From assembly GCA_039188505.1 (NCBI GenBank), contig JBCCZC010000217.1, positions 1-9,393 of the forward strand: a stretch of DNA of 9,393 nucleotides, read 5' to 3'. Every line of letters starts with the position of its first letter. Position 1 is the stretch's first letter. Below are positions 1-7,446 of this stretch, in pieces. The position numbers and the translations under genes are program-made. The DNA comes from JBCCZC01 sp039188505 (lineage in GTDB: Bacteria > Pseudomonadota > Gammaproteobacteria > Xanthomonadales > SZUA-38). A model generated the notes under the pieces. That model ran no database searches and was not told the DNA's origin. It worked only from the letters and a program-made list of their open reading frames with translations.

Positions 1-530
1 ACGCATCGCGTCACGGCGCAGCGAGCGCCCGACAGCTACGCTGGCGGGCCGGATCTCCCGCAAAACCGGGCGACTAATCCAGAGCCCGCTTGCGACGCAT
101 CGCGTCACGGCGCAGCGAGCGCCCGACAGCTACGCTGGCGGGCCGGATCTCCCACAGAACCAGCCGACTAATCGAGAACCCGCTTGCGACGCATCGCGTC
201 GCGGCGCAGCGAGCGGCCGACAGCTACGCTGGCGGGCCGGATCTCCCGCAAAACCAGCCGACTAATCCAGAGCCCGCTCGCGACGCATCGCGCCACGACA
301 CAGCAAACGCCCGACAGCAACGCCGACGGGCCGGCTCTCCGGCAAAACCAGCCGACCAATCCACAGCCCGCTTGCGAAGCATCGCGCCACGACGCAGTAA
401 ACGCCCGACAGCGACGCCAGCGGGCCGGCTCTCCCGCAAGTCCGACCAACCAATCCAGCCCCCGCTTGCACCGCCCAGCGCGGCACAGCCAACGCCCGAC
501 AGCACGCCCCAAACCCGCAGGCACCCATTG
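1..530. repeat. 94-bp tandem repeat array (about 5 full units plus a decayed sixth)
   Basis: Units begin at 1, 95, 189, 283 and 377, so the period is exactly 94 bp. A shorter, strongly diverged sixth unit begins near 470 and fades by about 530. Units 1 to 3 differ from each other at only about 5 to 7 of 94 positions, unit 4 differs from unit 3 at about 15, and unit 5 drifts further. The core CGCCCGACAGC can still be recognised in unit 6 (about 493-503); unit 3 carries a single change in it. The whole period is conserved, with no unique spacers. The period is not a multiple of three, so a reading frame through it changes frame with every unit, which argues against a coding repeat. The first unit starts at the window edge, so the array probably extends to the left. 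No protein-like sequence was recognised in it, and its function is unknown. Confidence 0.93.
27..49. other. Imperfect hairpin inside the 94-bp unit (first copy)
   Basis: Arms GCCCG-A-CAGC and GCTG-G-CGGGC pair around a TAC loop, giving nine base pairs with one A/G mismatch. The same sequence recurs in unit 2 at 121-143. Unit 3 has one change in the outer arm. Units 4 and 5 keep the outer GCCCG/CGGGC pairing but lose part of the inner stem, so the structure is not clearly maintained by compensating changes. It may be an incidental property of a GC-rich unit or the remains of a structured element. Confidence 0.45.
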
Positions 531-601
531 ACGGATGCAGCCACCACCCGCACAGTGCGCGCACCCGGGTTCCTCAGCCGGGGCCTTGCGGTTCTGGCGC
601 T

Positions 602-1075
602 ATGGTCAAGAAAACCCTCAAACGAGTCGCCCGGAGTCCCAGCGATCGGGCGACCTTCGTCCGCTTTTCCCTCGTCGGCGTCTGCATGGGCGTTATCGAC
701 GTCGGCATGCTGTACCTGCTCAAGGAACAGCCGCTCCTCAACCTCTACACGGCGCGGGTGTTGTCCTACTCGACCGGGCTCGTTGCCGGCTACCTGCTGA
801 ATCGCTATTTCACTTTCCATCACCTCGACAGCGGTCGGGTCATGTGGCGCGAGTTCGTGCGCTTCTTCGGCGTGCACTGGACCGGCGGCCTGATCAACTA
901 CGCGGTCTACTCGCTGGTGATCGTTGCAGGGATGCGGACCGGGCTGTCGCCGGGCTGGGAGGCGCTATGGCCGCTGTTCGCCGTCTGGGTCGGCGGCGTG
1001 GTGGGGCTTTGCTTCAACTTCTTCGTCGGCCGCCGGCTGGTCTTCGGCGCCGGATCCGGGGCGGACGCGGGCTGA
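602..1075 (+). CDS. GtrA-like family membrane protein
   Basis: This 157-residue protein has the usual size and layout of the GtrA family (PF04138): a basic N-terminus and four membrane segments at about 19-41, 51-72, 86-109 and 122-142. Family-typical stretches are FVRFSLVG at 19-26, the NRYFTF motif at 67-72, and FNFFVGRRLVF near the end at 138-148. GtrA proteins are thought to help move or use polyprenyl-phosphate-linked sugars across the inner membrane and are usually next to a glycosyltransferase; none is visible here, so the partner must lie to the left or elsewhere. The ATG at 602 gives a family-sized protein, but there is no convincing ribosome binding site before it. It lies about 70 bases after the repeat array and converges on the DUF3192 gene 33 bases away. 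The family assignment is firm; the sugar and pathway are unknown. Confidence 0.88.
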   Translation: MVKKTLKRVARSPSDRATFVRFSLVGVCMGVIDVGMLYLLKEQPLLNLYTARVLSYSTGLVAGYLLNRYFTFHHLDSGRVMWREFVRFFGVHWTGGLINYAVYSLVIVAGMRTGLSPGWEALWPLFAVWVGGVVGLCFNFFVGRRLVFGAGSGADAG

Positions 1076-1117
1076 CCGACGCCGGCCAGCCCGCCTGATG
1101 CGTCGGGCTCAGCCCGC
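1067..1117. terminator. Inverted repeat spanning both convergent stop codons (possible bidirectional terminator)
   Basis: GCGGGCTGA at 1067-1075, which ends with the gtrA stop codon, is perfectly complementary to TCAGCCCGC at 1109-1117, which contains the stop codon of the opposing gene. An additional copy of the second arm, CAGCCCGC at 1087-1094, can pair with 1067-1074 instead, giving an 8-bp stem with a 12-base loop. A small local hairpin (1104-1116) also covers the second stop. No run of T follows any of these stems, so this is not a classic intrinsic terminator, although such tracts are often weak in GC-rich genomes. Confidence 0.35.
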
Positions 1118-1504
1118 AGCCGGGTAGCGCGCGATCGGGTAGTCCTGGATCACGTTCTCACCCCAGCCGGCCAGCTGACCGTTGACGAACACCAGCGGCG
1201 TGGTCTCGTCGCGGGTCGTCTCGCCGTCGGAGTGCCGGTGGTGGGTGCGGTAGCGGAGGATGACGATCTCCTCGCCATTGCTCTCGTAGCCCTCGGAGAA
1301 ATCCGGGCGGCCGAGGTCAGCGCGAACGAGATCGATCGTGGTGCCCATCCGCAGATCGGCGATGTACAGACGGTTGTCCTCCTGGAGCTCCTTCCAGCTG
1401 GCGCGGCCGTCGTAATCGTCCCAGTCGCTGCTGTCCGTGACGATCACGCACCCGCTCAGGATCGGCAGGAGCGCGGCAGCCAGGATGCTTCGGTAGATCT
1501 TCAT
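1109..1504 (-). CDS. DUF3192 family lipoprotein
   Basis: The 131-residue product starts with a lipoprotein signal peptide: MKIYR, a hydrophobic stretch, then the lipobox L16-S17-G18-C19. The cleaved protein would be lipidated on Cys19. Residue +2 is valine rather than aspartate, so outer-membrane sorting is expected. The mature part matches the DUF3192 pattern (PF11399): a WKELQEDNRLYI segment, a MGTTIDLVRADLGRPDFSEGY segment recalling the small BamE/SmpA-like lipoprotein fold, a YRTHHRHSDGETTRDETTPL stretch, and a final VFVNGQLAGWG. Function is unknown; an envelope role is only inferred. The ATG (complement of 1502-1504) is well supported by a Shine-Dalgarno AAGGGG on the minus strand at 1512-1517, seven bases upstream. 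It is transcribed away from putA and converges on gtrA. Confidence 0.87.
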   Translation of the reverse strand: MKIYRSILAAALLPILSGCVIVTDSSDWDDYDGRASWKELQEDNRLYIADLRMGTTIDLVRADLGRPDFSEGYESNGEEIVILRYRTHHRHSDGETTRDETTPLVFVNGQLAGWGENVIQDYPIARYPAAG

Positions 1505-1734
1505 GGTGAATCCCCTTGTCCAATCATGTCCTCAGTCTCCCCTGACGTGCCGCCCGGGAGGAGTGCCGCTCGTCATTGATGCCTGCCGACGGCGGTCGAC
1601 TCGTTTCCCTTACGGCCCGCTGGCCGAGAAAGTTACAGGCACCGACTGAATCGATCCTGAACCCCGTTGCTGCAGGGGCAGCGCCGCGGCCGAATCGGGA
1701 TTACAATTCCGCTCTTTCCCTGGATCCAGCCGCC
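1505..1734. promoter_or_regulatory. Divergent intergenic region between the DUF3192 gene and putA
   Basis: This 230-bp stretch should hold the promoters of both divergent genes. On the plus strand, TACAAT at 1702-1707 is a fair -10 match, but no good -35 lies 17 bases upstream. The overlapping ATTACA at 1700-1705 reads TGTAAT on the minus strand, so the same AT-rich island could serve either gene. A perfect 10-bp palindrome, CTGGATCCAG (1720-1729), sits just before the putA start and could be an operator or chance. GGGAGGAG at 1556-1563 resembles a strong ribosome binding site ahead of in-frame upstream start codons (TTG 1576, ATG 1579). No transcription-factor site was recognised with confidence. 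Confidence 0.35.
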
Positions 1735-4700
1735 ATGAACCACACCCAGCTGTTTGCCGGTCAACCGCCCGTCCTCGAAGCCCATCGGGGCGCCATGGCA
1801 GCGGCGAGCTTCGTCAACGAGGATGAGCACGTCCGCGCCCTGCTCGATGCGATGCAGATCACCCCCGAGCAGCAGCAGCGCATCGATTCGCTGGCCGAGG
1901 AACTGGTCACCCGCGTCCGCGAACGCGCCGAGGACCAGAGCCCGCTGGATCAATTCATGCGCCAGTACGATCTGTCCTCGGAGGAAGGTGTGCTGCTCAT
2001 GTGCGTGGCGGAGGCGCTGCTGCGCATCCCCGACAGTGATACCGCCGAACAGCTCATTGCCGACAAGCTGGGCGAGGCCGATTGGGAGTCGCATCTAGGC
2101 AAGAGCGAATCGATGTTCGTGAACGCCTCGACGTGGGGATTGATGCTCACCGGCAAGATCGTCCGGTTGGGCTCCGACACGGTCGGCAATTTCCGCCAGG
2201 CCTTTGGCAGCCTGCTGCGGAACTCGGGCGAGCCAGTCATCCGCGTTGCGCTGCGTCAGGCCATGCGCATCATGGGGCACCAGTTCGTGATGGGGCGCAC
2301 GATCAAGGAAGCGATCAAGCGCTCGCGTTCCGGCGACAACAGCAGTTACCGCTACTCCTTCGACATGCTGGGCGAAGCGGCGCTGACCGCCGCGGATGCG
2401 CAGCGCTACCTCGACGCCTACGCGCGGGCAATCGACGAGATCGGCGAGGCGGTCGACGGCGATGACATCTTCGCCGCCCCGAGCATCTCGGTGAAGCTCT
2501 CCGCGCTTCATCCCCGCTACGAGGCAACGCAGCGCGAGCGGGTCATGGCCGAGCTGGTGCCGCGGGTGCGCGACCTCGCCCTGCGGGCGAAGGCGCGCAA
2601 CATCGCGTTGACCGTCGACGCCGAGGAGGCCGACCGGCTGCGCCTGGCCATGGATGTCTTCGACGCCGTGTTCTCGCTGGAGGCGCTGGACGGCTGGGAA
2701 GGCTTCGGTCTGGCGCTCCAGGCCTACCAGAAGCGAGCGCCGGCGCAGATCGACTGGCTTGCCGAGCGCGCCCGGACCGTCGGCCGCAGGATTCCGGTGC
2801 GCCTCGTCAAGGGCGCCTACTGGGACACGGAGATCAAGCTCGCGCAGGAACAGGGTCTCGATGACTATCCGGTCTTCACCCGCAAGATCAACACCGACCT
2901 GTCCTACCAGGCCTGCGCCCGCAAGCTGCTCGACGCGCGCGATGCCTTCTACCCGCAATTCGCGACCCATAACGCCCAGACGCTCGCAGCCATCGTTGCC
3001 TTCGCGGGTGACGACCGCACGCTCGAGTTCCAGCGCCTCCACGGTATGGGCGAAGAGCTCTATGCCGAGGTCGTCGGCAAGGATCGCCTCGACTTCCCCT
3101 GCCGGGTCTACGCGCCCGTCGGCAGCCACGAGGATCTCTTGCCGTATCTGGTCCGGCGGCTGCTGGAGAACGGCGCCAACACGTCTTTCGTCAACCGGAT
3201 CGTCGACGAGCACCTTCCCGTTGGCGACCTCGTCGCGGACCCGATCCGTCAGGTCGCGGCGACCGAACCCAAGGCCCACCCGCGGATTCCCGCGCCGGTC
3301 CATCTCTTCGGTCCGTCGCGCGCGAACTCGCGCGGTATGAATCTGAATTTCGAGCCCAGCCAGCTCGAGCTTGCGAACGCCATGGGCGAGGCACCGTCCA
3401 GCGGCTTTGCCGCCCAGCCGCTGATTCCGGGCGACGACTCGGCCACGGAGGCCGTCGACATCCTCAATCCGGCGCGGACGGCCGATGTGGTGGGTCAATG
3501 GCGGGGGGCCGCGCCCGCCGCCGTCGATCGGGCGCTGGCAAACGCGTCCGATGCCTTCCGCGCCTGGCGAGACACGCCGGTCGAGGAGCGGGCCGCGTGC
3601 CTCGAGCGGGCGGCCGACCTCATGGAGGCGCGGACCGGCGAGCTCATGAACGTCGTGCTGCAGGAGGCGGGCAAGACGCTGGCCGACGGCATCGCAGAGG
3701 TTCGCGAGGCCGTCGATTTCCTCCGCTACTACGCGGTGGAGGCACGGCACCAGTTCGGCCAGCCGCAGCACCTGCCCGGACCGACGGGTGAGCGCAACGA
3801 GCTGCACCAGCTGGGCCGCGGCCCCTTCGTCTGCATCAGCCCCTGGAACTTTCCCCTGGCCATCTTCACGGGGCAGGTTGCCGCGGCCCTCGTCGCCGGC
3901 AACACCGTGCTCGCGAAGCCTGCGGAGCAGACCACCGCAACCGCCTTCCACGCCACGCGCATCCTCCATGAAGCCGGCATTCCGGCCGAGGTGCTGCAGC
4001 TCGTGCCGGGCACCGGCGCGACCGTCGGCGCGAAGCTGGTCTCGGCACCCTCCGTGGCCGGCGTGGCCTTCACGGGTTCGACCGAGACGGCCATGCGCAT
4101 CAACCGGGCCATGGCCGACCGGGACGGGCCTATCGGCGTGCTGATCGCCGAGACCGGCGGCCAGAATGCGATGATCGCCGACAGCTCGGCGCTGCCCGAG
4201 CAGCTGGTGAAGGACGTGGTCCTGTCCGCCTTCGGTAGCGCGGGCCAGCGCTGCTCGGCCCTGCGCGTGCTGTTCCTGCAGGATGTCGTCGCGGACCGGG
4301 TCCTCGAGATGTTGGCCGGCGCGATGGACGAGCTGGTCGTCGGTGATCCTGCTCTGCTGCGCACCGACGTCGGGCCCGTAATCGACGCGGCCGCGCGTGA
4401 CATGCTGCAGGCTCACCTGGACCGCATGGATCGGGAGGCGAAGCTGATCCACCGGGCGCCGGTCGGCGACGAAGCCGCCCTCGGCCATTTCATCGCGCCG
4501 AGCGCCTACGAGATTCCCCGCCTCGACGTCCTGGAGCGGGAGGTCTTCGGACCGGTTCTGCACGTCGTGCGCTACGGCTCTCGCGACCTCGACCAGGTGA
4601 TCGACGCGATCAACAGCACGGGCTATGGCCTCACCCTGGGCATCCACAGCCGGATCGAGACCTTCGCGGACCTGATCTGCCAGCGCGTTCGCGCCGGAAA

Positions 4701-4887
4701 CTGCTACGTCAATCGCAACATGATCGGCGCCATGGTCGGAGTCCAGCCCTTCGGCGGTGAGGGTCTGTCCGGAACCGGGCCGAAGGCCGGTGGTCCACAC
4801 TACCTGAGCCGGTTCGCAACGGAGCGGACGGTGACCGTGAACCTCGCGGCGGTCGGCGGCAACGCCAGCCTTCTCGCCCTGGACTGA
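1735..4887 (+). CDS. putA: Bifunctional proline dehydrogenase / L-glutamate gamma-semialdehyde dehydrogenase (PutA, short form)
   Basis: PutA oxidises proline to P5C with FAD, then the hydrolysed semialdehyde to glutamate with NAD+, passing the intermediate internally; electrons go to quinone at the inner membrane. From ATG 1735 the protein has 1050 residues. The proline dehydrogenase barrel covers about 150-480, with SVKLSALHPRY (Lys254), DAEEADRL (Asp295), LVKGAYWD, ATHNAQT and the substrate-binding Arg474-Arg475 pair in RRLLENGAN. The aldehyde dehydrogenase half covers about 520-1030, with PWNFP (Asn705), FTGST, ETGGQNA (Glu806), catalytic Cys840 in GQRCSA, and PFGGEGLSGTGPKAGG. It lacks the N-terminal ribbon-helix-helix repressor domain of E. 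coli PutA and the extra C-terminal domain of the long forms, so it should not regulate its own operon. The frame stays open back to 1576 after a strong ribosome-binding-like sequence, but that extension has no family similarity, whereas similarity to E. coli PutA begins soon after 1735. Confidence 0.96.
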   Translation: MNHTQLFAGQPPVLEAHRGAMAAASFVNEDEHVRALLDAMQITPEQQQRIDSLAEELVTRVRERAEDQSPLDQFMRQYDLSSEEGVLLMCVAEALLRIPDSDTAEQLIADKLGEADWESHLGKSESMFVNASTWGLMLTGKIVRLGSDTVGNFRQAFGSLLRNSGEPVIRVALRQAMRIMGHQFVMGRTIKEAIKRSRSGDNSSYRYSFDMLGEAALTAADAQRYLDAYARAIDEIGEAVDGDDIFAAPSISVKLSALHPRYEATQRERVMAELVPRVRDLALRAKARNIALTVDAEEADRLRLAMDVFDAVFSLEALDGWEGFGLALQAYQKRAPAQIDWLAERARTVGRRIPVRLVKGAYWDTEIKLAQEQGLDDYPVFTRKINTDLSYQACARKLLDARDAFYPQFATHNAQTLAAIVAFAGDDRTLEFQRLHGMGEELYAEVVGKDRLDFPCRVYAPVGSHEDLLPYLVRRLLENGANTSFVNRIVDEHLPVGDLVADPIRQVAATEPKAHPRIPAPVHLFGPSRANSRGMNLNFEPSQLELANAMGEAPSSGFAAQPLIPGDDSATEAVDILNPARTADVVGQWRGAAPAAVDRALANASDAFRAWRDTPVEERAACLERAADLMEARTGELMNVVLQEAGKTLADGIAEVREAVDFLRYYAVEARHQFGQPQHLPGPTGERNELHQLGRGPFVCISPWNFPLAIFTGQVAAALVAGNTVLAKPAEQTTATAFHATRILHEAGIPAEVLQLVPGTGATVGAKLVSAPSVAGVAFTGSTETAMRINRAMADRDGPIGVLIAETGGQNAMIADSSALPEQLVKDVVLSAFGSAGQRCSALRVLFLQDVVADRVLEMLAGAMDELVVGDPALLRTDVGPVIDAAARDMLQAHLDRMDREAKLIHRAPVGDEAALGHFIAPSAYEIPRLDVLEREVFGPVLHVVRYGSRDLDQVIDAINSTGYGLTLGIHSRIETFADLICQRVRAGNCYVNRNMIGAMVGVQPFGGEGLSGTGPKAGGPHYLSRFATERTVTVNLAAVGGNASLLALD

Positions 4888-4912
4888 ACCACGCAGGCAA
4901 GCCCAAGCAAGG

Positions 4913-6511
4913 ATGTACCTCAAGTTCTTCGGCCTCGACGAGCCGCCGTTCTCGATCACACCGGATCCGCGGTTCGTCTACCTGGGACGCCAGCACGAGG
5001 ATGCGCTGGCGCACCTGCGCTATGGCCTGGGCCAGGAGGGCAGCGGGGGCTTCCTGCAGCTCACCGGCGAAGTCGGTACCGGGAAGACCACGCTCAGCCG
5101 CCTGCTGCTCGAGGACCTGCCGGACAACACCGAAGCGGCGCTCATCCTCAATCCGCTCCTGGAGCCGATCGAACTCCTGGAGACGCTCTGCGAGGAGCTC
5201 GGCATCGACGTGGCCGATGCGGGGGGTAGCGCGAAGGCCCTGACCGACCGCCTCAATGCCCATCTGCTCGAGGCCCATGCCGCCGGTCGGACCGTGGTCG
5301 TGCTCATCGACGAGGCTCAGAATCTCTCGCCCGCGGCCCTCGAGCAGATTCGGTTGCTCACGAACCTCGAAACCGCACGCAAGAAGCTGCTGCAGATCAT
5401 CCTGCTCGGCCAGCCCGAACTGCGCGACGTGCTGGCGCGGGCGGACCTGCGCCAGCTGGCCCAGCGAATCACCGCCCGCTTCCACCTGGCACCGCTCGTC
5501 GAGGACGACGTCGGCCACTACATCGCCCACCGGCTGCAGGTGGCGGGCGGTTCGCGGAACCCGTTCACGCGCGCCGCGCTGCGGCGGCTGCATCGGGTGA
5601 CGGACGGCGTGCCCCGGCTCGTCAACGTCGTCGCCGACCGGGCGCTGCTGGCGGCCTACGCGGCGGAACGCAGGACCATCGATCCGCACCTCGTCGACCA
5701 GGCGGATGCCGAGGTTCGCGGCGTGCCCTATGTGCGCGCCAGCCGGCGGTGGCTTGCCGCGGCAGCGACCGTAGCCGCGGTGGTCCTCACGGCCGGGTGG
5801 TTCATCAGCGGCCTCGAACGACCCGCGAGGGACGCCGTTGACGCGGCACCGGCCGCGGCCGCAGGCCAGCGGCCGGTCAGCGCCGAAATGACCCCGGTGG
5901 CCATCGCGGCGGTGACGCCGGCGGCCTCGCCGGCAGCGGTCTCTGCCGCGAATCCCACTGCGCCGCCGGGCCTGTCGCTCGATGCGGCCCTCGAACGCCT
6001 CCTGACCGAGCGCGGCATCGCGCTGCCCGCAACGCCGGCGAACTGCCGCTGGAGCATCGGGCCCGGCGTCTTCTGCCTGGAGCAGCGCGGCCGTTGGCAG
6101 GATCTCGAGAGCCTCGGTCGAATGGTGCTGGTCGCCGTCGCCGACGGCTGGCTGCCGCTCACGGTCGGTGCGGACACCGCCCTGGACGCCACGGGCAAGG
6201 CCCTTGATCGCGCCGCCCTCGAGGCCGCCTGGTCGGGCCGCTTCGTCGACGTCTGGCAGATGCCCGGTTACGTGTCCGACGTCCTCCGCGAGGGCGATCG
6301 TGGCCCTGGCGTCCTCTGGATCAAAGCTGCAGCCGCCCAGGCGCAGCCGCCCTTCGCCGGCATGGTGGAGGATCCCTACTTCGGACCCGAACTCACGCAG
6401 TGGACGCTGGCATTCCAGCAGTCGGTCGGCGTACGCAGCGACGGCCTCGTGGGGCGCGAGACCTTACAGCAGCTCTCGCGCTTCGCCGATGTGTCGCTGG
6501 AGCTTCCCTGA
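4913..6511 (+). CDS. exeA: ExeA/GspA-type AAA ATPase with periplasmic peptidoglycan-binding domain
   Basis: ExeA-type ATPases work with GspB/ExeB in the inner membrane to help the type II secretin assemble through peptidoglycan. The 532-residue product begins with the hallmark MYLKFFGLDEPPFSITPDPRF. A cytoplasmic AAA+ domain follows (about 1-270), with Walker A GEVGTGKT at 52-59, Walker B VVVLIDE with Asp133-Glu134, and a GQPELRD segment. One transmembrane helix lies at about 280-300, then an Ala/Pro-rich linker, a periplasmic domain at about 355-455 with the cysteine pair Cys378 and Cys388, and a PG_binding_1-like repeat (PF01471) at about 457-525 with LREGDRGPGV and DGLVGRETLQQL. The start is fixed by the conserved N-terminus, although the ribosome binding site is weak. 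It begins 25 bases after putA and ends 8 bases before gspB. Some homologues are labelled only 'AAA family ATPase'. Confidence 0.93.
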   Translation: MYLKFFGLDEPPFSITPDPRFVYLGRQHEDALAHLRYGLGQEGSGGFLQLTGEVGTGKTTLSRLLLEDLPDNTEAALILNPLLEPIELLETLCEELGIDVADAGGSAKALTDRLNAHLLEAHAAGRTVVVLIDEAQNLSPAALEQIRLLTNLETARKKLLQIILLGQPELRDVLARADLRQLAQRITARFHLAPLVEDDVGHYIAHRLQVAGGSRNPFTRAALRRLHRVTDGVPRLVNVVADRALLAAYAAERRTIDPHLVDQADAEVRGVPYVRASRRWLAAAATVAAVVLTAGWFISGLERPARDAVDAAPAAAAGQRPVSAEMTPVAIAAVTPAASPAAVSAANPTAPPGLSLDAALERLLTERGIALPATPANCRWSIGPGVFCLEQRGRWQDLESLGRMVLVAVADGWLPLTVGADTALDATGKALDRAALEAAWSGRFVDVWQMPGYVSDVLREGDRGPGVLWIKAAAAQAQPPFAGMVEDPYFGPELTQWTLAFQQSVGVRSDGLVGRETLQQLSRFADVSLELP

Positions 6512-6519
6512 GGAACCCC

Positions 6520-7446
6520 ATGTCCACGATTCTGAAAGCGCTGAAGAAATCCGAAGCCGAACGAGCCGGCACGCTCGATACGCCCGCGCTCGAGCCAGCC
6601 GCCGACACGGGCCCGGGGCGTTGGGGACTGGTCGCGATCATCGTGCCGATGGTACTGATCAGCGCGGTCGCGGCCTGGGTGCTCGGACGCTCGGATGGAC
6701 CCGGGGCGCAGGAAGCCAACGGGGCCCGGACGTCCGCGGCTACCCCTGCCGAGGTGACGGCGCCCGCGCTCCCGGACGCGACGGCGGCAACACCGTCAGC
6801 GATCGAGGTTGAACCGCCGGCTGGGGCGCGCGCTGCGACGCAGGCCGACATCGGTGCGGTGAATCCCCAGCTGCCGACAGCCATGAGCGAGCCGCCCGTG
6901 ACGAGCGGACCGCTCATGCAGATGCAAGCGCCCCGGGACGGGGATCCGCCGCCCGAGCAGGCCGCGGCCCCGGTGGTCATCGACCCCGCGATCATCGCCG
7001 CGCGGGCCCGCGCGCAGCTCGAGGCGGATCCGCCGCGGCTCTCGTCCGCGCCGGTAGCGCGCGCCGTTGCCACGCCCGCTCCTGCGACGCGACCGGAACC
7101 GGTGCCGGACGCCGGAGCGCCGCCGACGCCGGTGCCCGTCGAGGTTGCCGTGGGGACCCGCGCACCGGTCGAGCCCGAGCCACGGCGGCGCCCGACGCGT
7201 TCGCCAGCGGAGGATCTGCCGACGATCTATGCCCTGCCCGCCGGGGCGGCCCGAACGCGGTTCGAGGAGCTGCGCCTGAACATGCACGTTTACGCCGAAG
7301 ACCCGGCGGAACGCTTCGTCCTCGTCAATCTGCGCCGCCACGTCGAGGGCGACCGGCTCGGCGCCGGCCTGGTCATCGACGGGATCCGCCCGGAGGGCGT
7401 GGTCGTCCGGGCCGACGGCACCCGCTGGCTGTGGACGCCCCGCTAG
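6520..7446 (+). CDS. gspB: General secretion pathway protein GspB (ExeB-like)
   Basis: GspB partners ExeA/GspA in the inner membrane and links it to the secretin. The 308-residue protein opens with MSTILKALKKSEAER, the signature N-terminus of this family. A single transmembrane helix at about 35-55 follows, then a periplasmic Ala/Pro-rich linker of about 175 residues (57-232), and finally the compact C-terminal domain typical of T2SSB (PF16537) at 233-308, with LPTIYALP, LRLNMHVYAEDPAERFVLVN and a closing VVVRADGTRWLW. The start codon is 8 bases after the exeA stop, and the putative ribosome binding site GAGGAA overlaps that stop, so the two are probably translationally coupled. The linker is compositionally biased and would be poorly conserved. 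No other secretion gene is visible, so the pair is an orphan locus here. Confidence 0.92.
   Translation: MSTILKALKKSEAERAGTLDTPALEPAADTGPGRWGLVAIIVPMVLISAVAAWVLGRSDGPGAQEANGARTSAATPAEVTAPALPDATAATPSAIEVEPPAGARAATQADIGAVNPQLPTAMSEPPVTSGPLMQMQAPRDGDPPPEQAAAPVVIDPAIIAARARAQLEADPPRLSSAPVARAVATPAPATRPEPVPDAGAPPTPVPVEVAVGTRAPVEPEPRRRPTRSPAEDLPTIYALPAGAARTRFEELRLNMHVYAEDPAERFVLVNLRRHVEGDRLGAGLVIDGIRPEGVVVRADGTRWLWTPR

Noticed and set aside
1..530. CRISPR array
   Set aside because: The entire 94-bp period is repeated, there are no unique spacers, the unit is too long for a CRISPR repeat, and no cas gene is nearby.
90..877. Several open frames on both strands through the repeat array, up to about 236 codons
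   Set aside because: They arise from GC-rich repeats lacking stop codons. The 94-bp period shifts frame with every unit, the products are Arg/Ala/Pro-rich with no recognisable domain, and those extending right run out of frame into gtrA.
2095..4959. A 954-codon open frame on the minus strand opposite putA
   Set aside because: It is the antisense shadow of putA, which has unmistakable PutA motifs throughout. The antisense product has no recognisable domain.
4709..5689. A 326-codon minus-strand frame across the putA end and exeA
   Set aside because: It overlaps two well-supported genes on the opposite strand and shows only GC-rich composition without family motifs.
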